Assembly: GCF_016461825.1 (NCBI RefSeq) | Contig: NZ_JAEMNU010000037.1 | Location: forward strand, 34,627 to 85,585 | From: Rugamonas violacea | Lineage (GTDB): Bacteria; Pseudomonadota; Gammaproteobacteria; Burkholderiales; Burkholderiaceae_D | Length of the DNA stretch: 50,959 bases | Direction of reading: 5' to 3' | In this document: positions 19,455 to 27,117 of the stretch, piece after piece | Layout: every line of letters begins with the position of its first letter | Position numbering within the stretch: the stretch's first letter is position 1 | Notes under the pieces: model-generated | Told to the model about the DNA's origin: nothing | The model's input: the letters and a program-made list of their open reading frames with translations, nothing else | Databases searched by the model: none | Translations under genes and position numbers: made by a program

Positions 19455-19479
19455 GCGGCCCACCCGGGCCGCTTTTTTT
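19455..19479 (+). terminator. Rho-independent terminator of the ahcY-metF operon
   Basis: Stem GCGGCC (19455-19460) with GGCCGC (19467-19472), loop CACCCG, then seven Ts (19473-19479), 24 bases after the metF stop. Confidence 0.88.
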
Positions 19480-19497
19480 CGCCGGCCCATTTTTCGC

Positions 19498-19582
19498 GCG
19501 GGGTCAGTGCCGACATTCGGACACGAGCTGGGCCGCACCGCTTGGTTCAACCCTGACCGGGCGATGCGGGCGACCCTACAGG
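19498..19582. repeat. Palindromic repeat family 1, partial copy A
   Basis: The left terminal arm GCGGGGTCAGTGCCGACATT (19498-19517 and on to GGACACGAGC) plus most of the core (CGCTTGGTTCAACCC... GGGCGATGCGGGCGACCCTA) are present. The right arm is missing: copy B starts straight after it. Confidence 0.8.
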
Positions 19583-19583
19583 A

Positions 19584-19703
19584 GCGGGGTCAGTGCCGAC
19601 ATTCGGACACGAACTGAGCCTTATCGCTTGGTGTCAACCCTGTCCGGGCGATGCCGGCGACCCTAATGCTGAGCTTGTGTCTGAATGTCGGAACTGACCC
19701 CGC
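19584..19703. repeat. Palindromic repeat family 1, copy B (120 bp)
   Basis: It starts GCGGGGTCAGTGCCGACATT and ends with the inverse GAATGTCGGAACTGACCCCGC. The right arm carries two changes relative to the left. The core is nearly the same as in copies A and C. Confidence 0.85.
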
Positions 19704-19726
19704 TGCGAGTTTCGCGGGGTCAGTTC

Positions 19727-19846
19727 GCGGGGTCAGTGCCGACATTCGGACACGAACTGAGCCGTATCGCTTGGTTTCAACCCGGTCCGGGCGATGCCGG
19801 CGGCCCTACTGCTGAGCTTGTGTCCGAATGTCGGCACTGACCCCGC
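19727..19846. repeat. Palindromic repeat family 1, copy C (120 bp)
   Basis: The 27-bp ends (19727-19753 and 19820-19846) are perfect inverted repeats. Extra partial ends flank it: CGCGGGGTCAGTT just before, and CTGACCCCGCTGG plus CCGACCCCGCTGG just after. The stop codon of the cyclo-ligase gene lies inside this copy. Confidence 0.88.
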
Positions 19847-20475
19847 TGGCTGACCCCGCTGGAGCCGACCCCGCTGGGAGATTCGGTGACGATGCGGTCG
19901 AGCGGGATGTCGTGGCGGTCGCTGGCGAACTCGGCCGCCAGGCAGGAGTAGGCCACGCCCAGCGTTTGCGGCCGCGGCTGGCGCGCCAGCGTGCGGTCGT
20001 AGAAGCCGCCGCCGTAGCCTAGCCGATAACCTTGCGGATTGAAGCCCAGGCAGGGCACCAGCAGCGCCGGCGGATAGGCCTCCAGGCGCAAGTCGGCCGG
20101 CACCGCCACGCCCATCTTGTCCTTGACCATCTCCTCGCCGATGTTCCAGTGGGCGAACTCCAGCGCCGCGTCCCTTCGCACCACCACCGGCAGCAGCAGG
20201 CGCACGCCCAGCCGCGCCAGCTCGGCGTAGGCGGCCTGCAGGTCGGGCTCGTCGCGCAACGGCCAGTAGACGCCCAGCGCTGCCGCGCCGCCGCCGCGCC
20301 ACCAGTCGACGACGCGGGCGCCGATGGCCCTGTCCCACTGCGCCCGCGTGGCGCCGTCGAGGCCGCGGCGGGCCGCCAGCAGGCGCTGCCTTAAATCCGC
20401 CTTGGCCGCGTTGGGATTGACCGGCGGGGCTGGTGGTGGCTCTGCGGCGCGTGGTATTCTAGGGTCGCTGTTCAT
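19777..20475 (-). CDS. 5-formyltetrahydrofolate cyclo-ligase with repeat-derived C-terminal tail
   Basis: This is the YgfA/MTHFS enzyme that converts 5-formyl-THF with ATP into 5,10-methenyl-THF. Residues 25-199 carry the family features: KADLRQRLLAARRGLD, the PxxxxPLRDEPDL region, and the ATP/metal loop GYRLGYGGGFYDRTL. The native protein should end near HDIPLDRIVTES. The frame instead runs on for 33 residues (SGVGSSGVSQRGQCRHSDTS...) encoded by the palindromic repeat cluster and stops inside repeat copy C. Start may be the ATG at 20475 or 20481; neither has a good ribosome site. Divergent from the lytic transglycosylase gene. Confidence 0.88.
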   Translation of the reverse strand: MNSDPRIPRAAEPPPAPPVNPNAAKADLRQRLLAARRGLDGATRAQWDRAIGARVVDWWRGGGAAALGVYWPLRDEPDLQAAYAELARLGVRLLLPVVVRRDAALEFAHWNIGEEMVKDKMGVAVPADLRLEAYPPALLVPCLGFNPQGYRLGYGGGFYDRTLARQPRPQTLGVAYSCLAAEFASDRHDIPLDRIVTESPSGVGSSGVSQRGQCRHSDTSSAVGPPASPGPG

Positions 20476-20509
20476 GTCCATTGAATTAAGATTTTGTGAG
20501 AGTCGCACA

Positions 20510-22489
20510 TTGATTTCCGCTTCGAAATGGTTTGCCGGCGCCGCCATCCTGGCCGCGTGCGTCGTAACATCGCCGGCCCGCGCCGACGACAGCGCCAGCG
20601 ATAGCCGCAAAGAGGACGACTCCTTCCTGCTGCTGCGCGACGCGGTGCGCCAGGACGACGCCGCCAAGGCCGAGTTCTACGCCGCCCGCCTGCCGAACTA
20701 TTCCATTCCGTCCTACGTCGACTATTATCGGCTCAAATCGCATTTCCGTACCGCCTCGACCGAGGAGATCCGCGACTTTCTGCGCCGCTACGACGGCAGC
20801 GCCATCGCCGACCGCCTGCGCAACGACTGGCTGCTCGAACTGGGCCGCAAGCGCGACTGGGCCAACTTCGACGACCAGCTGCCGCTCTACATCATCAACG
20901 ACGACACCCAGGTCAAGTGCTACGCGCTGCAGTCGCGCGCGCTCAAGGGCCAGCGCGTGGCCGACGAGGCGCGCGCCCTGCTGGTGGCGCCCAACGTCTA
21001 CGGCGACGCCTGCGGCGGCCTGATCGCCACCCTGTTCCAGGGCGGCCAGTTCGACCGCAACGACGTGTTGGCGCAGCTGCGCCTGGCCGGCGAGTTCAAC
21101 GCCACCGGCCAGGGCAAGCGCGCCGCCGTGCTGCTCGACGGCTCGGACAAGAAGATCGCCCAGGCCATCGACCTGCCGGCCATCGCCCTGGCCAAGGGGC
21201 CGGGCGTGGGCCACGTCGACCACGAGATCTACCTGGTGGCGGTCGGCCGCATGGCGCGCACCAGCGTCAAGCTGGCCGTGCTGGCGCTGAACAAGGCGGC
21301 GCCGCAGTTGACGGCGGCGGAGCTGGCGGTCGGCTGGGGCAACATCGCGCTGTGGTCGTCCTACACCCTGGCCGCCGAGACGGGCGAGTACTGGCGCAAG
21401 TCCAACGGCGCCCCGCTGTCGCTCGATGCGCTGCAATGGAAGACCCGCATCGCCCTGCGCGACGGCGACTGGAAGCTGGTCAAGAGCTGCATCAAGGCGA
21501 TGCCGGCCTCGCTGCGCGCCGATCCGGCCTGGGTCTACTGGATGGGCCGCGCCCTGATGGCCGAGGCCGGCGGCACGGCGCCGACCGCCGAGGCGGCCCA
21601 GCTGTTCCGCGGCATCGCCGAGCAGTCCAATTTCTACGGCCAGCTGGCCTCGGAGGAGCTGGGCCGGCTGATCACCATCCCGCTGCCGGGCGCGCCGATC
21701 GGCCCGGCCGAGATCGCGCCGATCGCCGCCGACCCCGGCTTCCAGCGCGCCCTGAAGTTCTTCGCCATGCGCCTGCGCTTCGAGGGCACGCGCGAGTGGA
21801 ACTGGTCGCTGCGCAAGCTGAACGAGCGCGAGCATCTGGCCGCCGCCGAGTTCGCCCGCCAGAACAACATCCTCGACCGCATGGTCAACACCTCGGAGCG
21901 CACCCGCATCCAGGTCGACTACAGCCAGCGCTTCCCCTCGCCGCACCTCGACATCATGCATCCGACCACGCAGACGCTGGGCCTGGACAAGGCCTGGGTG
22001 TACGGCCTGATCCGCCAGGAATCGCGCTTCATCATGGACGCGCAGTCCTCGGTGGGCGCCTCCGGCCTGATGCAGGTGATGCCTTCGACCGGGCGCTGGG
22101 TGGCCAAGAAGATCGGCCTGACCGACTTCGTGCAGGAGATGCTGAGCGACGCGCGCACCAACATCCTGCTCGGCGCCAATTACATGAACATGGTGCTGGG
22201 CAACATGGACGGCTCGCAGACATTGGCCACGGCCGCCTACAACGCCGGCCCGGGCCGGCTGCGTTCCTGGCGCGCCACGCTGACCAAGCCGATGGAGGGC
22301 GCGGTCTTCATCGAGGCCATCCCCTACGCCGAGACGCGCACCTATGTGAAGAACGTGATGTCGAACGCCACCTACTACGCCGCCCTGTTCGAGGGCCGGC
22401 CGCAGTCGCTGAAGGCGCGCCTGGGCACGGTGGCACCGAAGGGTTACAGCGAGCAGGAGCAGCAGGAGAGCAGTTTCGGCAACCGCTGA
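20510..22489 (+). CDS. Soluble-type lytic murein transglycosylase (Slt family)
   Basis: This periplasmic enzyme cleaves peptidoglycan between MurNAc and GlcNAc, leaving 1,6-anhydro ends. It has about 659 residues: a signal peptide (ISASKWFAGAAILAACVVTSPARA), a long alpha-superhelical U-shaped region (about 40-460), and a C-terminal SLT domain. The catalytic Glu504 is in GLIRQESRF, followed by SSVGASGLMQVMPSTG and TAAYNAGPGRLRSW. I prefer the TTG start at 20510 because it gives a clean signal peptide and has GAGAG upstream; an ATG at 20474 would add 12 residues and overlap the divergent gene's start. Confidence 0.93.
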   Translation: MISASKWFAGAAILAACVVTSPARADDSASDSRKEDDSFLLLRDAVRQDDAAKAEFYAARLPNYSIPSYVDYYRLKSHFRTASTEEIRDFLRRYDGSAIADRLRNDWLLELGRKRDWANFDDQLPLYIINDDTQVKCYALQSRALKGQRVADEARALLVAPNVYGDACGGLIATLFQGGQFDRNDVLAQLRLAGEFNATGQGKRAAVLLDGSDKKIAQAIDLPAIALAKGPGVGHVDHEIYLVAVGRMARTSVKLAVLALNKAAPQLTAAELAVGWGNIALWSSYTLAAETGEYWRKSNGAPLSLDALQWKTRIALRDGDWKLVKSCIKAMPASLRADPAWVYWMGRALMAEAGGTAPTAEAAQLFRGIAEQSNFYGQLASEELGRLITIPLPGAPIGPAEIAPIAADPGFQRALKFFAMRLRFEGTREWNWSLRKLNEREHLAAAEFARQNNILDRMVNTSERTRIQVDYSQRFPSPHLDIMHPTTQTLGLDKAWVYGLIRQESRFIMDAQSSVGASGLMQVMPSTGRWVAKKIGLTDFVQEMLSDARTNILLGANYMNMVLGNMDGSQTLATAAYNAGPGRLRSWRATLTKPMEGAVFIEAIPYAETRTYVKNVMSNATYYAALFEGRPQSLKARLGTVAPKGYSEQEQQESSFGNR

Positions 22490-22526
22490 TGGCCGCGCCT
22501 GGGGCGCCGGCGGAAAGGAGCAGGGC

Positions 22527-23492
22527 ATGGACGACTTGAACGTGGTGGTGATCGGCGGCTCCGGTTTCATCGGCAGCCACCTGGTGGCGCAACTGGCCGG
22601 CGCCGGCGCGCGCGTGCTGGTGGCGAGCCGGCGCTACGAGGACGCCAAGCATTTGATCTTCCTGCCGCGCCTCGAAGTGCGCCAGGCCGACGTGCACGAC
22701 GACGCCGCGCTGGCCCAGCTGCTGCGCGGCGCCGACGCCGTCATCAACCTGGTCGGCCTGCTGCACTCGCGCCCCGGCGCACCCTACGGCGCCGACTTCG
22801 CCCGCGCCCACGTCGCGCTGCCGCGCCGCATCGCCGCCGCCGCCGTGGCGGCCGGCGTGCCGCGCTACCTGCATATGAGCGCGCTGGGCGCCGCCGCCGA
22901 CGGGCCGTCGATGTACGCGCGCTCGAAGTGGGACGGCGAGCTGGCCGCGCGGTCGCGGCCGCCGCTGGCGGCCACCATCTTCCGTCCCTCGGTGGTGTTC
23001 GGCCCGGGCGACCATTTCCTCAATCTGTTCGCCGGGATGCAGCGCCTGCTGCCGCTGGTGCCGCTGGCCGGCGCCGACGCGCGCTTCGAGCCGGTGTATG
23101 TGGGCGACGTGGCGCAAGCCTTCGTCGCCGCGCTGCGCCAGCCGCGCAGCCGCAACCAGGTGTATGAGCTGGGCGGGCCGCAGGTGTTCACCCTGGCCCA
23201 GCTGGTGCGGCTGGCCGGCGTCTACGGCGGCCACCCGCGCCCCATCGTCAAGCTGCCCGACGCGCTGGCGCGCCTGCAGGCGCGGCTGTTCGAATGCCTG
23301 CCCGGCACGCCGCTGATGAGCCGCGACAACCTCGACTCGATGCGGGTCGACAATGTGATTGCGCCGACCACGACGGCGCTGACCCTGGCCGACCTGGGCA
23401 TCCGCCCGACCGCGCTGCAGGCGGCGGCGCCGCACTACCTGGGCAAGGCGGCCGACCCGCTCGACGACTACCGCCGCCGCGCCGGCCGCTAG
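22527..23492 (+). CDS. NDUFA9-like NAD(P)-binding epimerase-family protein
   Basis: This is an atypical short-chain dehydrogenase of the 'complex I NDUFA9 subunit' family, 321 aa. The nucleotide motif is GGSGFIG (10-16). YARSKWDGE gives the Tyr-x3-Lys pair, followed by ATIFRPSVVFGPGDHFLN. Bacterial members are free-standing and their substrate is not established; a role with quinone, lipid or complex I assembly is only inferred from the mitochondrial homologue. GGAAAGGAG lies just upstream of the ATG. It is 37 nt after the transglycosylase gene and may share its transcript. Confidence 0.88.
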   Translation: MDDLNVVVIGGSGFIGSHLVAQLAGAGARVLVASRRYEDAKHLIFLPRLEVRQADVHDDAALAQLLRGADAVINLVGLLHSRPGAPYGADFARAHVALPRRIAAAAVAAGVPRYLHMSALGAAADGPSMYARSKWDGELAARSRPPLAATIFRPSVVFGPGDHFLNLFAGMQRLLPLVPLAGADARFEPVYVGDVAQAFVAALRQPRSRNQVYELGGPQVFTLAQLVRLAGVYGGHPRPIVKLPDALARLQARLFECLPGTPLMSRDNLDSMRVDNVIAPTTTALTLADLGIRPTALQAAAPHYLGKAADPLDDYRRRAGR

Positions 23493-23503
23493 CCGGAGAC
23501 CAT

Positions 23504-23553
23504 AACGCAGACCAACGCAGACCAACGCAAATCAGCGCAAATCAACGCAGACC
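23504..23553. repeat. Five 10-bp tandem repeats upstream of the GST gene
   Basis: Five consecutive units of AACGCAGACC or its variant AACGCAAATC/AGCGCAAATC. They end 30 bases before the GST start, so they lie in its leader or promoter region. Confidence 0.85.
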
Positions 23554-23583
23554 ACCACGACGCTCACCCTCCACGGACGATAT

Positions 23584-24300
23584 ATGCAGACCACCCAGCT
23601 CGATCCCTCCCTGACCACCACCCTGGCCGCCGCCCGCGAGCCCGGCCTGACCCTGGTCATCGGCAACAAGAACTACTCGTCCTGGTCGATGCGGCCGTGG
23701 GTGGCGATGACCGCCTTCGGCATCCCCTTCCAGGAGGTGCGCGTGCTGCTCGACCAGCCCGACACGGCCAACCTGATCGCCAACTACTCGGCCTGCGGCC
23801 GCGTGCCGGTGCTGCTGGCCGGCGAGATGACCATCTGGGACAGCCTGGCGATCTGCGAATACCTGGCCGAGCAGTTCCCCGAGCTGCACCTGTGGCCGCA
23901 GGACGTGGCGGCGCGCGCCATGGCGCGCTCGGTCTGCGCCGAGATGCATGCCGGCTTCGCCGACCTGCGCACGGCGATGTCGATGAACATCCGCGCCAGC
24001 TTGCCCGGCAAGGGCCGCAGCCACGGCGCCCAGGCCGACATCGGCCGCATCAGCGAGATCTGGGAGGAGTGCCTGTCGCGCTTCGGCCACCACCAGTTCC
24101 TGTTCGGCGAGTTCTCCATCGCCGACGCCTACTTCGCCCCGGTGGTCATGCGCTTCCGCACCTACGGCGTGTCGCTGGCGCCGGCGCTGAACGCCTACTG
24201 CGAGCGCGTGCTGGCCCAGCCGGCGGTGGCGCGCTGGGTGGCCGAGGCCATGGCCGAGGTCGAGACGGCGCCCAAGCACGACGCCGAGATGCCGGAGTAG
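23584..24300 (+). CDS. Glutathione S-transferase family protein
   Basis: This is a cytosolic GST-fold protein of 238 aa. The thioredoxin-like N-terminal domain (about 20-100) has NKNYSSWSMRPWVAM, where the Ser residues sit at the usual catalytic position, and GRVPVLLAGEMTIWDSLAICEYLAE with the cis-Pro and glutathione-binding Asp-Ser. The all-helical C-terminal domain follows (FGEFSIADAYFAPVVMRF). Substrate unknown. It is followed 8 nt later by cca, so the two genes are likely coupled. Confidence 0.93.
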   Translation: MQTTQLDPSLTTTLAAAREPGLTLVIGNKNYSSWSMRPWVAMTAFGIPFQEVRVLLDQPDTANLIANYSACGRVPVLLAGEMTIWDSLAICEYLAEQFPELHLWPQDVAARAMARSVCAEMHAGFADLRTAMSMNIRASLPGKGRSHGAQADIGRISEIWEECLSRFGHHQFLFGEFSIADAYFAPVVMRFRTYGVSLAPALNAYCERVLAQPAVARWVAEAMAEVETAPKHDAEMPE

Positions 24301-24308
24301 GCGTGGCG

Positions 24309-25637
24309 ATGCGGATCTACGTGGTGGGCGGCGCCGTGCGCGACGCCCTGCTCGGCGTGCCCTTCCAGGACCACGATTACGTGGTGGTCGGCGCCACCCC
24401 GGAGGACATGCTGCGCCAGGGTTACCGCCCGGTCGGCAAGGACTTCCCGGTGTTCCTGCACCCGCAAACGCAGGAGGAGTACGCGCTGGCGCGCACCGAG
24501 CGCAAGACCGCGCCCGGCTATCGCGGCTTCGTCTTCCACACCTCGCCCGAGGTGACCCTGGAGCAGGACCTGGTGCGGCGCGACCTGACCATCAACGCCA
24601 TCGCCCGCGCCGCCGACGGCACGCTGTGCGACCCCTTCGACGGCCAGGGCGACTTGCGGCGGCGGGTCTTCCGCCACGTCTCCGAGGCTTTCGCCGAGGA
24701 CCCGGTGCGCATCCTGCGTGTGGCCCGCTTCGCCGCCCGCTACCCCGACTTCACGGTGGCGCCGGAGACCAACGCGCTGATGCGCCGCATGGTCGAGCAG
24801 GGCGAGGTCGACGCCCTGGTGCCCGAGCGGGTCTGGCAAGAGCTGTCGCGCGGCCTGATGGAGCGGCGCCCCTCGCGCATGCTGGAGGTGCTGCGCGACT
24901 GCGGCGCGTTGGCGCGCATCCTGCCGGAACTCGATACACTATGGGGAATTCCGCAGCCGGAACTGTATCATCCCGAGATCGACACCGGCGCCCACATGCT
25001 GCAGGTGGTCGACTGCGCCGCCGCCGCCGGCCTGGCGCTGCCGGTGCGCTTCGCCTGCCTGATGCACGACCTGGGCAAGGGCGCCACGCCGGCCGCCAAG
25101 TGGCCGGCCCACCACGGCCACGAGGGCCTCGGCGTGCCGCTGGTGGAGCGGGTGTGCAAGCGGCTGAAGGTGCCGGGCGATTGCCGCGACCTGGCCGTGA
25201 TGACGGCGCGCGAGCACGGCAACGTCGGCCGCGCGCTGGTGCTGCGGCCGGCCACCATGGTCACCCTGATGGAGCGCTGCGACGCCTTCCGCAAGCCGGC
25301 CCGCTTCCGCGACATGCTGCTGGCCACCGAGTGCGATTCGCGCGGCCGCAGCGGCGCCGGCGCCAGCTTCCGCGAGCGGCCCTTCCCGCAGTTGGCCCAC
25401 CTGGAGACGGCGCTGGCGGCGGCGCGCGGCGTCGACGCCGGCGCCATCGCCCAGCGCTGCCTGGAGCAGCCGCAGCGCATTCCCGAGCAGGTGCGCCGGG
25501 CCCGCGTGGCGGCGGTGCGGCTGGCGCTGGGCGCCGCCGACGGCGACGACGACAACGGCGAGGCGGCGGACCTTGCGCCGGATGCGACGCCGAATCCGTC
25601 ATCCGATCCGGCGCCAAACGGCGCGGCGGCTAAGTAG
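24309..25637 (+). CDS. cca: Multifunctional CCA tRNA nucleotidyltransferase
   Basis: The enzyme adds and repairs the 3' CCA of tRNAs. It has 442 residues with class II nucleotidyltransferase motif GGAVRDALLG (7-16), metal-binding Asp21 and Asp23 in FQDHDYVVVG, DLTINAIA, and DPVRILRVARFAARY. An HD phosphohydrolase domain follows with His253-Asp254 in CLMHDLGKG, giving the 2'-phosphatase/phosphodiesterase activities of long-form enzymes. The tail beyond about 415 is low-complexity (Asp/Ala/Pro). ATG at 24309 begins MRIYVVGGAVRD; a GTG six bases earlier is possible. Confidence 0.96.
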   Translation: MRIYVVGGAVRDALLGVPFQDHDYVVVGATPEDMLRQGYRPVGKDFPVFLHPQTQEEYALARTERKTAPGYRGFVFHTSPEVTLEQDLVRRDLTINAIARAADGTLCDPFDGQGDLRRRVFRHVSEAFAEDPVRILRVARFAARYPDFTVAPETNALMRRMVEQGEVDALVPERVWQELSRGLMERRPSRMLEVLRDCGALARILPELDTLWGIPQPELYHPEIDTGAHMLQVVDCAAAAGLALPVRFACLMHDLGKGATPAAKWPAHHGHEGLGVPLVERVCKRLKVPGDCRDLAVMTAREHGNVGRALVLRPATMVTLMERCDAFRKPARFRDMLLATECDSRGRSGAGASFRERPFPQLAHLETALAAARGVDAGAIAQRCLEQPQRIPEQVRRARVAAVRLALGAADGDDDNGEAADLAPDATPNPSSDPAPNGAAAK

Positions 25638-25764
25638 AACTACCGTGCGAAACGGCGCGCCGCTTGCGCTACAATACATCGATGTTGCGCCGCAGCATCG
25701 GCGGCCCGGCCGGCCGCGCAGCGCCGTCGCGTCACGCCGGCGTGCCGGGTTTAGGAGTAGTGAA

Positions 25765-26439
25765 GTGAACTCGATCGATTTGTTTCAAAATCCGCTGCCG
25801 CGCTGGTTCAAGCGCAAGTCGCGCCCCACCGTGCTGATCAAGGAACTGCGGGAGCGCGACCGCCGCCGCATGCTCAAACATTTCCTCGGCCTGGAGCGCG
25901 CCGACCGCCTGCTGCGCTTCGGTTCGGCCCTGCCCGACGAGCTGGTGGGCAGCTACGTCAACGGCATCGACTTCAGCCGCGACATGGTGTTCGGCGTCTA
26001 CAACCGGGTGTTCCAGCTGGTCGCCGTGGGCCACCTGGCGTTCGCCAAGACCGACCCCGGCAAGAGCGCCGTGACGGCCAAGGAGCGGGTCGCCGAGTTC
26101 GGCGTCTCGGTCGGCCGCTCGGTGCGCGGCATGGGCGTGGGCAGCAAGCTGTTCGAGCGCGCCGCCATCCACTGCCGCAACAACGACGTCGACACCCTGT
26201 ACATGCACTGCCTGTCGTCGAACCAGACCATGATGCACATCGCCCGCAAGGCCGGCATGGCGATCCAGCGCGACTACGGCGAGGCCGACGCCTACCTGAA
26301 GCTGGCGCCGCCGAATCCCGGCAGCATGCTGCAGGAGGCCGTCGAGGAGCAGTTCGCCACCCTCGATTACACCCTCAAGGCCAACACCCGCGCCGCCGTC
26401 AAATGGCTGGACCGGCTGCCCGGCCGCAAGCGCCGCTAG
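25765..26439 (+). CDS. GNAT-family N-acetyltransferase
   Basis: The protein has 224 residues. A GNAT acetyl-CoA fold lies roughly at 25-180, with the CoA pyrophosphate loop as VGRSVRGMGVGSKLFERAA (RxxGxG pattern) and the following CLSSNQTMMHIARKAGM, typical of helix 4. The substrate is unknown. Translation starts at GTG 25765 with AGGAG seven bases upstream; no ATG lies nearby in frame. TACAAT at 25670-25675 may be the -10 box, but a -35 is not evident. It converges on the Lrp-type gene with an 18 nt gap. Confidence 0.88.
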   Translation: MNSIDLFQNPLPRWFKRKSRPTVLIKELRERDRRRMLKHFLGLERADRLLRFGSALPDELVGSYVNGIDFSRDMVFGVYNRVFQLVAVGHLAFAKTDPGKSAVTAKERVAEFGVSVGRSVRGMGVGSKLFERAAIHCRNNDVDTLYMHCLSSNQTMMHIARKAGMAIQRDYGEADAYLKLAPPNPGSMLQEAVEEQFATLDYTLKANTRAAVKWLDRLPGRKRR

Positions 26440-26457
26440 GCCGGCGCGGCTTTCCAC

Positions 26458-26979
26458 TCACACCAGCGGCAGCGCCGTGGTGTCCTTGATGCGCTGCAGG
26501 GCGAAGCTGGACTTGACGTCCAGCACCGCCGGGTGGCGCAGCAAGGTCGCCATCATGAAGCGCGAGAAGTGGTCCATGTCCTCGACGTGCACGCGCAGCA
26601 GATAATCCATCTCCCCGGTCATGGCGTAGCAGGCCACCACCTCGGGCCACTGCTCGACCGAGACGGCGAAGTCGGCCCGTGGCGAGGCCGACGCCGGCGC
26701 CGCGCCCAGCGCGCGGGCGTTGCTGTGCGCCGCCGCCTCGCTGTGCTTCTCCAGCCGCACGTTGACGTAGGCCAGCAGGCCCAGGCCGATCTTGTCCGGG
26801 TCGAGCAGGGCGACGTACTGGCGGATCACGCCGGCCTCCTCGAGCCGCTTGATGCGGCGCAGGCAGGGCGACGGCGACAGGCTGACCAGCTCGGCCACGT
26901 CCTGGTTGGACAGGCGGCCGTCGGCCTGCAGGATGGCCAGAATCTTGCGGTCCGTTTTATCCAGCGCGATCTTGGTCAT
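26458..26979 (-). CDS. Lrp/AsnC-family transcriptional regulator
   Basis: This is a leucine-responsive-type regulator of 173 aa. It has an N-terminal winged helix-turn-helix (LDKTDRKILAILQADGRLS, then LSPSPCLRRIKRLEEAGVI) and a C-terminal RAM ligand domain (CYAMTGEMDYLLRV). Between the first strand of the RAM domain and VEQWPEVV there are about 17 more residues than in E. coli Lrp, Ala/Ser/Pro-rich. GAGG five bases before the ATG at 26979 supports that start. It is divergent from hppD, so tyrosine catabolism is the likely target, with an aromatic amino acid as possible effector. Confidence 0.93.
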   Translation of the reverse strand: MTKIALDKTDRKILAILQADGRLSNQDVAELVSLSPSPCLRRIKRLEEAGVIRQYVALLDPDKIGLGLLAYVNVRLEKHSEAAAHSNARALGAAPASASPRADFAVSVEQWPEVVACYAMTGEMDYLLRVHVEDMDHFSRFMMATLLRHPAVLDVKSSFALQRIKDTTALPLV

Positions 26980-27005
26980 GAACACCTCAAAAATTCGATT
27001 TCAAG

Positions 27006-27018
27006 GCAATATTATTGC
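27006..27018. promoter_or_regulatory. Candidate operator between the Lrp gene and hppD
   Basis: GCAATATTATTGC is a perfect 13-bp A/T-rich palindrome 27 bases upstream of the regulator's start and about 100 upstream of hppD, the expected type and place for an Lrp/AsnC site. A TATACT at 27073-27078 could be the hppD -10 box (no good -35). Confidence 0.5.
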
Positions 27019-27117
27019 GCAAAAAGCGGCCCGGCGGGAATTGTTTGCAATTTTCTGCCGGCGCGCCGGGTCTATACTGTGCGCATAATAAAACCTGGTA
27101 AATCCAAGGAGACCGGC

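Noticed and set aside
19498..19846. Possible CRISPR array
   Set aside because: The repeated units are 120-bp elements with inverted ends and related cores, not short direct repeats with unique equal spacers, and there are no cas genes.
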